A stretch of 10,229 nucleotides of DNA from an uncultured Lachnospiraceae bacterium (GTDB lineage Bacteria; Bacillota; Clostridia; Lachnospirales; Lachnospiraceae). Position 1 is the stretch's first letter, and every line of letters begins with the position of its first letter. The position numbers and the translations under genes were made by a program. The stretch covers positions 1 through 10,229 of the forward strand of contig CAUCOL010000033.1 of assembly GCA_958444395.1 (NCBI GenBank), read 5' to 3'. This document shows positions 1 through 7,514 of the stretch, in pieces. Below the pieces are notes generated by a model. The model saw only the letters and a list, made by a program, of their open reading frames with translations. It was not told where the DNA came from and searched no databases.

Positions 1-3000
1 TCTGTGATCGCATATGGATACTTCGTGATACTGCCTTCATTTGTCTGTGTAATACTCTTTGTCTTCTGCTTCTTCGTTCCATAACTCATCTTAGAAGAGC
101 CATCTGCTTTCGTCCATGTGTTATTGTCAAAGCAGTTATAATCATTTGATCCGCCGGCTTCCATTGCAGCAGAGTATGTATACTCAAGGCTTGCATAATC
201 ATCCAGCGCATAAGTCTTTGTCTTATTATATTTTGCTACATCCGTATAAGTAGATGTTGCATCCGTGAATCGGCTCTGATTCAGCGAATTTTTCATCGCC
301 TGTATTACATCGGCAGAGGATGTACGGGAGACTGCCTCTCCGGAGTAAAGTACACTCATTCCACTTTCTGCCTGTGCTACCAGATAACCAACGGCACCAT
401 TTGCATTATCTGCTTTCTGAAGATCTGCCGCACAGCTTACCAGGAACAGATTATAATCGGCGAAATAGCTGTCTAAGCTGTCCGCATTGGCCGGATATGC
501 CATGCCTGCCTGATTAAAAATGTGCAGATAATCTGATAACGTAATCGTTGTAACCTCTACCTCATAATTGGTAAGCGGTGTTACATATTTACTGAACAGA
601 GAAGAATTATCTGCCAGCATCTGCTCCAGATTAGCCTTTGTATTGATCTCACCGTCTTTTACGATCTGCAGTACTTTGACATTTGTCTTGCCGGTCGTCG
701 TATTATTGTTATACCAGGAAGTACCGGTCTTAGAGATGTAGTATCCATCATTATCAATGCTGTATACCTCAAATCTCCATACGATTGCACCATTACGACG
801 CGGATTCTGCTTTCTGTTCGCATAATATTTATTAAAGTCAAAGGATACGCTGTACGTCTTTGGTGTAACTTTGACGTTTCCGTCTTCATCCGTAGTCTCT
901 ACCCCTTCGTATTGATAGGTAGTACCACTGTCGTTACTGTCATATACCAGCTCATTCTGCTCTGCAGTATCTGTTACCACACCATCATAGTTTGTATCCA
1001 TGTAGATGCGAACACCATATTTTTCACGGTTATTCTCATCCTTTGGTGCACCGATCGTGAAGGAGAATTTAAGTTCTGTACCCTCCAGGGCAGCACCACC
1101 ATTGCTGTCATTCTGGTCATAGCTAATCGGTGTAGAATCAATCGACAGCTTGGATCCTGTAAATGTAGCACATTTCGTATTCAGATAATCATAAGACAGA
1201 TCCTTCAGGGAAATAGCATTGTCATACTGTGCTGCATTGTTCTTCACAGAAGAAACCAGTTTATGTACATTGGAAGATGTATCAACCGTTCTCTTATACC
1301 AGGCAGAGCTTGCATTGCCGCCTAATGTATTATCCATCATAAAGCCGTTGCCGCCCTTGATGTAGTTTAACAGTTCCTTACGTTTCACGGAAGACAGATC
1401 ATCACCGGAAAATCTGAGGTTTCTTGCAGATGCTGCCTTGACCAGATCTCCTACATGCAGATAAATCTTACCGGTCAGTCCCAGTGAACTGTTGCTTGTA
1501 CCGGCTTTATCTCCGTCATTATATAATACATATTCTGTATCTGATGTACCGTCAGCACCTACGGAAAGCTCCTCTGTATTAAACTTATCTGTGTTCATGC
1601 CCAGATAGACCAGATCATACTCACCGGATATATCACTCTTCTTACCGTTATACTCCTGTGTTGTCATATAATCGATATCAATCTTGCCCTTAAAACGACT
1701 TGGTGGCAGATATGCCAGCAGATACGTTTCTGTCAGCGTATAGCTGTTACATGGCTCGATCTCAAGGACCTTCAGGGATGATTTCTTACGGGAACGACTG
1801 TCATCATCACCGCTTCCCTTTTTATTGTAGTTTAACAGATAATGAATCATCTGTGCCGGCGAAATAGATGTAATATCATCATATTTATCACCATACTGAT
1901 CACGATACCAGTCAAACGCATCCTTAGTCGCAGAACCTTCCTCAATTGCACTGCTGTTGGTCAGCTGTGAGAAAAGGTTACCGGCATTCCATGTAAAGGA
2001 TGCTCCATTAATACCCACATTTTCCTGACTGCCGGTATCTGTATTATTTTGCATATGAAGAAGTGCTCCACCACCCTGATTGATGCCAAAGCGTTTGATC
2101 TTCTCTTCATTCAGGGCAGGTGGCAGAAATGCCTCCGTACTCCATTCAGTCTGATACTTTCCTTCCTGAGAAGTATGCGTACCGACTGTACCGAACTGAT
2201 TATGTTTCAGATCCGGTTCTGCTGCAATGACCGTTCCTCCGGTCTGACCGGACTTCACTACCGTTTTCTGGTTTACAAAGAAGTATTTATAGAAGTTCTC
2301 CTGCTTCATTAACCAGTTCATGATAACAAACTTGTACATATTACAGCTTGTATTCTGCGCCTGGGTTATTGCCGAATAGTTATTTCCCTCAGTCTCATTG
2401 ACTTCCTTCTGTGTCACATGCTGCATTGTCGTATAGTCCAGATAGTATGCACCACCGGAACTTGAGAAGCCGTAATCTACGCCACCGGTTACAACTTTAT
2501 TGTCGAAGAGAAGTGGTGCAAAATTATAGGCTGCTTTATCATCGTGATATGCATCATCTGCAGAACTGCCGTTATATTTTTCCAGGGAATTAACCTTCAT
2601 AAAGAGCTGTCTTGCGACTCTCCATGAAAAATCATCACTGACCGAGAAGCTCTTACTGAAGTCGTTATTCGTCGGTAACGTAATTCTGTGTCTGCTTGGA
2701 TCAGAACCTATCCAGAACTGCTGTCCTGTCACCTGGTCATTCTTCATCATGATCAGATCTGCATAATCAATCCACTCAGGATGTGCATTCAGGTCACTCG
2801 GAGTCGTTGTCTTTACGACAATCTTATAGTTCTTAATATCATCTCTGGTACGAAGATTCAGACCGGTACGAAGAATGGAATTAAAATGTACACGATGCAT
2901 ACGGGACTGACGCTCATTTCCTTCAAATACTGCTGCATAAGAAGTGGAGTCTGTACGGGTCGTATATTCTCTGTCTCCTACCGAATAGGAAATCGTATCA

Positions 3001-3842
3001 CTTGCTGTCTTGGCATATTTGTTTTCCTGCTTTGCAAGGTTTTTATAATTACTTTCCCCGCATTCACCCTCTGTACCGGCACCACCTAATGATACCCATA
3101 CAAAGTCTGCATCCTGTGGATTTGCCGGCTTTTCAAATACCGGACGATATACCGTTTTATTGAAAATAGATTTTGAACTGTCTTCTTCTACTTTTCCGGT
3201 AAAGACAAAAGTACCCTCACCTGTCTTTACCTTTTCATAGTAACCATATGCCGTAAAGTTGCCTTCTGTCTTTTTCCACGTTCCAGGGAAAGAACCATTT
3301 CCAGCATCCGGTTTGATCGTAGTTGTCTGACCTGCTTCTACTGCTTCTCCGGATGCCGGTGTTGTCTCGGTACCGGCATCTTTGTAGGACTCTTTCCACT
3401 CTGTCTTATCTACTGTTGCCCCCACGATCTCATCCGGAAATACACGGCTGACCAGTGAACCTACTACATAGGAGCCGTTGGTATATAACTGGGATGAATA
3501 CTGTGGTGAAGACATGTCGATCGGTTCACATCCATCTATCAAATATCCAACCTCTGCTTTACATGCCTCCGGAACAATCTCTAATAATACGAAAGGACGC
3601 TTCTCCGTTCCGATATATTCCAGAGAACTCATATTCTCTGCATCCGGCTTCTGCGTATCTTCGTCGTACTGCGGCAGCTGTGCCAGATCATTGACTACGC
3701 CTTTTGTCACCTTTGGCGTCGGCTCGGTTGCATGTGCTGTCAGCTGATGATACCCGATATACCCACCGAATACTGCCAGACACAGTACGATCAACCCTGC
3801 GATCTTCTTTCCTTTCGACAAATTATTCCATACTCTTTTCAT
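1..3842 (-). CDS. Giant exported pilus-locus protein, DUF5057-like (3' end outside window)
   Basis: Reading the minus strand from ATG at 3842 gives 1280 uninterrupted codons to the window edge, so the C-terminus is missing. A perfect GGAGGA ribosome site lies 8 bases upstream. Residues 1-38 form a signal peptide: MKRVWNNLSKGKK, a hydrophobic stretch at about 14-31, then a likely signal peptidase I cut after A-H-A (36-38). There is no prepilin motif, so it is exported but is not a pilin. The early segment at 82-109 (RPFVLLEIVP ... GYLIDGCEPID) matches what I remember of the DUF5057 family of Lachnospiraceae; the name is from memory. Rossmann-like strand pairs recur at 244-254, 339-366, 690-834 and 1054-1170. 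An EF-hand-like loop, DTNYDGVVTD, lies at 949-958. The frame is the last in a row of prepilin genes, 27 bases after the PilW-like gene, so it is probably co-transcribed with them. By position it could be a pilus-tip or surface adhesin analogous to PilY1, but its biochemical function is unknown. The reading frame is certain; the role is inferred. Confidence 0.9.
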   Translation of the reverse strand, partial: MKRVWNNLSKGKKIAGLIVLCLAVFGGYIGYHQLTAHATEPTPKVTKGVVNDLAQLPQYDEDTQKPDAENMSSLEYIGTEKRPFVLLEIVPEACKAEVGYLIDGCEPIDMSSPQYSSQLYTNGSYVVGSLVSRVFPDEIVGATVDKTEWKESYKDAGTETTPASGEAVEAGQTTTIKPDAGNGSFPGTWKKTEGNFTAYGYYEKVKTGEGTFVFTGKVEEDSSKSIFNKTVYRPVFEKPANPQDADFVWVSLGGAGTEGECGESNYKNLAKQENKYAKTASDTISYSVGDREYTTRTDSTSYAAVFEGNERQSRMHRVHFNSILRTGLNLRTRDDIKNYKIVVKTTTPSDLNAHPEWIDYADLIMMKNDQVTGQQFWIGSDPSRHRITLPTNNDFSKSFSVSDDFSWRVARQLFMKVNSLEKYNGSSADDAYHDDKAAYNFAPLLFDNKVVTGGVDYGFSSSGGAYYLDYTTMQHVTQKEVNETEGNNYSAITQAQNTSCNMYKFVIMNWLMKQENFYKYFFVNQKTVVKSGQTGGTVIAAEPDLKHNQFGTVGTHTSQEGKYQTEWSTEAFLPPALNEEKIKRFGINQGGGALLHMQNNTDTGSQENVGINGASFTWNAGNLFSQLTNSSAIEEGSATKDAFDWYRDQYGDKYDDITSISPAQMIHYLLNYNKKGSGDDDSRSRKKSSLKVLEIEPCNSYTLTETYLLAYLPPSRFKGKIDIDYMTTQEYNGKKSDISGEYDLVYLGMNTDKFNTEELSVGADGTSDTEYVLYNDGDKAGTSNSSLGLTGKIYLHVGDLVKAASARNLRFSGDDLSSVKRKELLNYIKGGNGFMMDNTLGGNASSAWYKRTVDTSSNVHKLVSSVKNNAAQYDNAISLKDLSYDYLNTKCATFTGSKLSIDSTPISYDQNDSNGGAALEGTELKFSFTIGAPKDENNREKYGVRIYMDTNYDGVVTDTAEQNELVYDSNDSGTTYQYEGVETTDEDGNVKVTPKTYSVSFDFNKYYANRKQNPRRNGAIVWRFEVYSIDNDGYYISKTGTSWYNNNTTTGKTNVKVLQIVKDGEINTKANLEQMLADNSSLFSKYVTPLTNYEVEVTTITLSDYLHIFNQAGMAYPANADSLDSYFADYNLFLVSCAADLQKADNANGAVGYLVAQAESGMSVLYSGEAVSRTSSADVIQAMKNSLNQSRFTDATSTYTDVAKYNKTKTYALDDYASLEYTYSAAMEAGGSNDYNCFDNNTWTKADGSSKMSYGTKKQKTKSITQTNEGSITKYPYAIT

Positions 3843-3850
3843 ACGATATT

Positions 3851-3856
3851 TCCTCC
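3851..3856 (-). promoter_or_regulatory. Ribosome binding site of the giant exported protein
   Basis: GGAGGA on the minus strand, 8 bases before ATG 3842. It fixes the start of the partial giant ORF. It lies inside the 27-base gap after the tandem TGA TGA stops of the PilW-like gene. Confidence 0.85.
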
Positions 3857-3869
3857 ATTCTCACGCTCA

Positions 3870-4511
3870 TCAAGGATATGTGACCATTTGATTTCTGATC
3901 TTCATCGTTGTATCCGCATTAAATGTTTTCTGTTTGCACTTCATGCTTAAATGTACGGTTACCTCATTTTTATCTACTGTCACACTAAAATCGTCAATAT
4001 AATCTGCGAACAATTCATCCTGAGGATAAGAGATTGATCCGCTGCTCGCCGGATTTACCGCATCATTGTCATGCTCCTCAAGGTATAACTTATGTTTTGT
4101 TCTGTCAAATTTGATAAATTTCTTGTCCTTAACCATCTTAACATTCAGGAACTTATCATCAGCTCCCGGTGAAGGATATGGTGAAACGCCTGCCGGTGCT
4201 GTCGGCAAAGGCGTAGCACCGACTGCTGTTGAGATCGGATAGCTCTTTTTCTGTATCTGATACAACGTCAATATTTTATTTGTATCATCATACACTGCCT
4301 GATTCGACTCCATAACCATCGTATTCAGCTGTGCCATCAGTGTCTGCGCTTCCATCTGCAGATCCAGCTCCGTCTTCGCATTCGAATAGCTCTTGGAACC
4401 ATTTGACATCAACAGTGTCATTGCTCCGAGTACTACAGCAAATACCGCCATAGAAATAATTAATTCCACTAACGTATAACCTTTGTTATCTTTCCAGTTC
4501 AGAACAATCAC
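3870..4511 (-). CDS. Type IV prepilin, PilW/GspJ-like minor pilin
   Basis: 213 codons from a GTG at 4511. The prepilin signature is clear: leader ending NWKDNKG, cleavage after Gly11, mature Tyr12, Glu16 at mature position +5, and a hydrophobic helix at about 12-35. The helix continues into a polar amphipathic stretch (TELDLQMEAQTLMAQL, 47-62). The C-terminal pattern (LFADYIDDFSVTVDKNEVTV at 167-186, ending in RNQ) resembles PilW/GspJ pilins, whose globular domain ends with such strands. A proline-rich insert, ATPLPTAPAGVSPYPSPG, lies at 99-116. It is probably processed and methylated by a prepilin peptidase and placed in the pilus tip complex. The start is doubtful: the GTG lies within the Shine-Dalgarno sequence itself, and an in-frame CTG at 4502 has ideal spacing and would give the neat leader MNWKDNKG. 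The outer boundary is given here. The gene begins 6 bases after the previous stop and ends in tandem TGA codons. The prepilin call is very secure; the PilW/GspJ class is moderately so. Confidence 0.92.
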   Translation of the reverse strand: MIVLNWKDNKGYTLVELIISMAVFAVVLGAMTLLMSNGSKSYSNAKTELDLQMEAQTLMAQLNTMVMESNQAVYDDTNKILTLYQIQKKSYPISTAVGATPLPTAPAGVSPYPSPGADDKFLNVKMVKDKKFIKFDRTKHKLYLEEHDNDAVNPASSGSISYPQDELFADYIDDFSVTVDKNEVTVHLSMKCKQKTFNADTTMKIRNQMVTYP

Positions 4512-4516
4512 CCCCT
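4507..4516 (-). promoter_or_regulatory. Strong Shine-Dalgarno that questions the GTG start of the PilW-like gene
   Basis: Minus strand AGGGGGTGAT matches the anti-Shine-Dalgarno complement AGGAGGTGAT at 9 of 10 bases. The only conventional in-frame start, GTG 4511-4509, falls inside it. The next in-frame candidate start, CTG at 4502-4500, sits 8 bases after the GGGGG core, which is normal spacing. This points to a CTG start. Confidence 0.7.
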
Positions 4517-4517
4517 G

Positions 4518-5084
4518 TTATGATTCTTCGATGTAATGTTTTCCGGTTGCCTGTATCATCCGAATGTGAAATGTCTGTTTTCCGGACATTTCGATCCGAT
4601 TATAAAACTCCGCTGCCGATGTACTGCCATTATTGCTGTATGTAAATGCACCTGTGCTCTTGGAATAACCGATCTTAAGCATATTGTTTTCGTTCAACTC
4701 CAACGGTGTTGCCGCTGCCCCGCCGGTCGTTTCCCCGGTCAGCGTCACCTTGCTGTCACAAAGTTTGCTTTCAATATCATGCGATCCAAGATAGGTATCT
4801 AATTCCGTCCGGCTTGTAAAATCACCGGAGGATGCATTTACCGTACATATATAGATACCATCGCTTTTTTTATAAATATATAAATTAGTATCTCCCTTCT
4901 TCGTCATTGTTTCAGTCTGAATAAAAGTCAGTTTACTATTCAGCTTATTCGATGCCTTTTTCGTTTTACCGGAATTTATATATCCTGTCGCACCGACGGT
5001 AACCGTCGCTATAATTGCCATAATCGCGATGGTGATAATCATCTCGACCAGAGTAAAACCTCGCTGATTTAACTTTTTCTCCAC
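4518..5084 (-). CDS. Type IV prepilin, FimU/GspH-like
   Basis: 188 codons from a GTG at 5084, with GAGGGG 6 bases upstream. The class III signal peptide is textbook: MEKKLNQRG, cut after Gly9, mature Phe10, and FTLVEMIITIAIMAIIATV with Glu14 at mature +5. The hydrophobic helix spans about 10-30, followed by a lysine-rich amphipathic part (NSGKTKKASNKLNSKL, 37-52). The globular part is short and ends in a strand pattern, RMIQATGKHYIEES, that recalls GspH/FimU pilins. Two cysteines, Cys80 and Cys109, could form a disulfide. A TTGGAAATP linker lies at 119-127. It is the smallest prepilin of the four here, so it could be either a minor pilin at the shaft-tip junction or the major pilin. The company of three larger, distinct prepilins favours a minor pilin. 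The gene follows the PilX-like gene after 45 bases. Confidence 0.94.
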   Translation of the reverse strand: MEKKLNQRGFTLVEMIITIAIMAIIATVTVGATGYINSGKTKKASNKLNSKLTFIQTETMTKKGDTNLYIYKKSDGIYICTVNASSGDFTSRTELDTYLGSHDIESKLCDSKVTLTGETTGGAAATPLELNENNMLKIGYSKSTGAFTYSNNGSTSAAEFYNRIEMSGKQTFHIRMIQATGKHYIEES

Positions 5085-5129
5085 TACTATCCCCTCGCTT
5101 TCCAGTTCTCACAGATATCGTGTCTCATC

Positions 5130-7499
5130 TTAGTTCTTCTTCCAGTTTTCATAACTTACATTCTCTACATTGGTTGTGTCACCACTGCCGACCGTTGCGT
5201 CTACAGACTTTCTGAAGTATTTACTCAGGAGGTTGTAGAACTTTGGAGAAGCACTTGCCTTATCCTGTGTAAACATTTCTGTCACCAGCTTCTCACCTGA
5301 TTTCACAGTGATACCGGTTGCCCCGATCTTAATATCTCCTCCGGCAATGATCATCCCTGTAAAATCAGCATCCAGTGTAACATCGCCGGATGTGATGATG
5401 ATACCGCCATCACAGGCATTTCCGGCACTGTCACGACCTGACCAGGTCACATCATTCGTAGAAATATAATATGCGCCATTTCCTTCACTGGTAGACATTG
5501 CACCGGAATCAATCACTAGGGAATCTCTGTCAACCAGTTTGTCAAACAGGTTCGTCTTATCCTTCTTACCGGATTTTGACATATCTGCTGCAGAATTTTC
5601 CGGCAGACGCCATAAGCTGCTCTTCATCGCTTCATCATAGTCACTGATCAGTGCCAGCTGCTTAGACATATATTCCTTGCTCTTCTTTGCAGCATACTGC
5701 CCCAGGATATTATCTGCTGTCGGATCCGTATTCTGAATCTTCACCTTCAGCTTGCCATCTGTCTGATCACTGTACAGAATATTTCCGGATGTCTGAAGAA
5801 TCTGGGTACTGCTGTCATCAATCTTAATACCTACGTTGTCCAGATACGCTTTATTGACATCATCATATACACTCTGCATCGTGCTGTCTTTATAGAACTT
5901 ACCATAATACTCGCTGGATTTATCTTTCGTCTCAAAGTTCAGATAATAATAGGTAACCTGACGGCTGTCTCCACCGACCGGTTTATAGTTACGATAATAA
6001 CGTTTCAAAGGCATTGTCGGCTCGAGATAAGAAAGTACATCCAGATTCGTAATGCCTGTATAGTCCTGATATCCTTTATAATCAAATGCATACAGTGTTC
6101 CGCGAGGATCTGCGCTCGTTGCATCCGGATAGTAGAAATAATACATCAATGTCGATGTACCGGCATCATCTGTGATATTTCCATACCCCGGAACCGTCGT
6201 CAGATTCTCACAGGTATATCCCTTATTTGTCAGATCATCAATCGTATGGATATAATCATCCGGTACCAGATATGCCAGCTGACTGCTTCGTACAGTCAAT
6301 GACTCACCCAGTTCAATGTCCGGATTGTCGGATACTCCGATCTCTCCTGTCAGTGTCTTCTTTGAGATAAAAGTACGACCGGACAGAATCAGATGGAGCA
6401 GATTGCTCAGATCCAGCTGATCATTCTTTCCATTGATTGAAATAGAACTGCTGTAAGATGCATCTGTTGCCAGATCTGTTGCATTTGTATAATCATCATT
6501 ATAATTGTAGCCATAGTAATAGCCGGACAATTTGATCTTATCGTTGGTGCCGTTTACTTCCAGGTCGTCTGCAATATAGCTTTTACCGCTGATTTCTACT
6601 GTGTTTCCCACGGAACCGGACTCTGTGATCACATTTTCTGCCCAGATCTCTGCGTCTTTGACCGCAGTACCACCGAGGATCAGTTTCGATCCGGATACAG
6701 AAATATCCCCACGCGTAATGACATTTTCTGCCTTTACGTTCATTTCGCTGCCGGAAGATACGACGATACCCTTCGTATCGTTTGCCGTACGATTTACTGT
6801 ACCGGCATAAATATCGCCTTCCACCGTTACTCTTTTGCCACCCTCTGTAATGATCTGATTATCTGCAAGCATCGCATAATTCAGATACGCTGATTTTACT
6901 TCTGCATTGATCGTAGGCACGTCAATACGTACATCGGTCTGTATCGTTGTCTCATAAGACCCTTCCGTCTTATAGGCCTTTAGATCCTTCAGCACTATGC
7001 TGTCTCCATCTACGACCATAATGCCGGCACCGTCTCTTCCTATTCCGGTCTCGGCATCAGTGTGCTGAATATAGCTTGTCTGCTCTGAATTCTTCAGATA
7101 TTTTAACAGGATCGAATCTTCATAGGTATACTGATCTGTTCCGGCAGCATACACTTTAGAACCTGCCAGCAGATTTACCATATTTTCCATATAGGTTGCA
7201 GCATATTTCTCTTGACGGGAATCCACAGGATTTGCCAGTGAATCGGAATATTCTGCCAACGCCTCCGAATAAGCACCTGCAGAAATCTGGGAGGACTCAT
7301 TCTGAATACCGGCAACTACAGAGTCTAATACACTGTCTGTCTTATAAAAGTTCTTCTGACTCTCTCTCTGAGATGCCTTCAAACGTATATTTGTGATCGT
7401 CACCGTGATGATCGTCATCGCCAGCAGCGTAAGAAATGTCATCGTGATCAGCATAACGACCAGTGATGAACCACGCTTATCTTTCCAAAAACGTCTCAT
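5130..7499 (-). CDS. Large PilX/GspK-like prepilin with beta-helix repeats
   Basis: 789 codons from ATG 7499, with AAGGAG 6 bases upstream. The N-terminus MRRFWKDKRG-SSLVVMLITM has a prepilin cleavage site after Gly10 and a hydrophobic helix at about 12-36. Mature position +5 is Val15 instead of Glu. This is the hallmark of PilX/GspK-type pilins that sit at the very tip. The following QKNFYKTDSVLDSVVAGI (48-65) also fits the PilX N-terminal domain. The remainder is far longer than classical PilX (about 200 residues) or GspK (about 300). Residues 220-330 carry short Gly/Asn/Val repeats typical of a beta-helix, with AENVIT at 257-262 and again at 287-292. Residues 697-735 (CDGGIIITSGDV ... TGMIIAGGDIKIG) look bactofilin-like. 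The middle, 400-540, is tyrosine-rich and not recognised. It lies between two prepilin genes and starts 15 bases from the previous stop, so it is translated from the same message. The likely role is an extended tip pilin that displays or scaffolds a ligand-binding surface. Confidence 0.9.
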   Translation of the reverse strand: MRRFWKDKRGSSLVVMLITMTFLTLLAMTIITVTITNIRLKASQRESQKNFYKTDSVLDSVVAGIQNESSQISAGAYSEALAEYSDSLANPVDSRQEKYAATYMENMVNLLAGSKVYAAGTDQYTYEDSILLKYLKNSEQTSYIQHTDAETGIGRDGAGIMVVDGDSIVLKDLKAYKTEGSYETTIQTDVRIDVPTINAEVKSAYLNYAMLADNQIITEGGKRVTVEGDIYAGTVNRTANDTKGIVVSSGSEMNVKAENVITRGDISVSGSKLILGGTAVKDAEIWAENVITESGSVGNTVEISGKSYIADDLEVNGTNDKIKLSGYYYGYNYNDDYTNATDLATDASYSSSISINGKNDQLDLSNLLHLILSGRTFISKKTLTGEIGVSDNPDIELGESLTVRSSQLAYLVPDDYIHTIDDLTNKGYTCENLTTVPGYGNITDDAGTSTLMYYFYYPDATSADPRGTLYAFDYKGYQDYTGITNLDVLSYLEPTMPLKRYYRNYKPVGGDSRQVTYYYLNFETKDKSSEYYGKFYKDSTMQSVYDDVNKAYLDNVGIKIDDSSTQILQTSGNILYSDQTDGKLKVKIQNTDPTADNILGQYAAKKSKEYMSKQLALISDYDEAMKSSLWRLPENSAADMSKSGKKDKTNLFDKLVDRDSLVIDSGAMSTSEGNGAYYISTNDVTWSGRDSAGNACDGGIIITSGDVTLDADFTGMIIAGGDIKIGATGITVKSGEKLVTEMFTQDKASASPKFYNLLSKYFRKSVDATVGSGDTTNVENVSYENWKKN

Positions 7500-7514
7500 G
7501 ATAATCTCCTTCCT

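Noticed and set aside
912..1325. 137-codon open frame on the plus strand
   Set aside because: It lies fully inside the giant minus-strand gene, has Cys/Ile-rich composition typical of an antisense frame, and no ribosome site or recognisable domain.
2688..3089. 133-codon open frame on the plus strand
   Set aside because: Antisense shadow of the giant exported protein gene; no family resemblance and an implausible composition for a protein.
5085..5129. Possible promoter or terminator between the PilX-like and FimU-like genes
   Set aside because: The 45 bases contain only a GAGGGG ribosome site near the downstream start. No hairpin with a U run and no paired -35/-10 boxes are visible.
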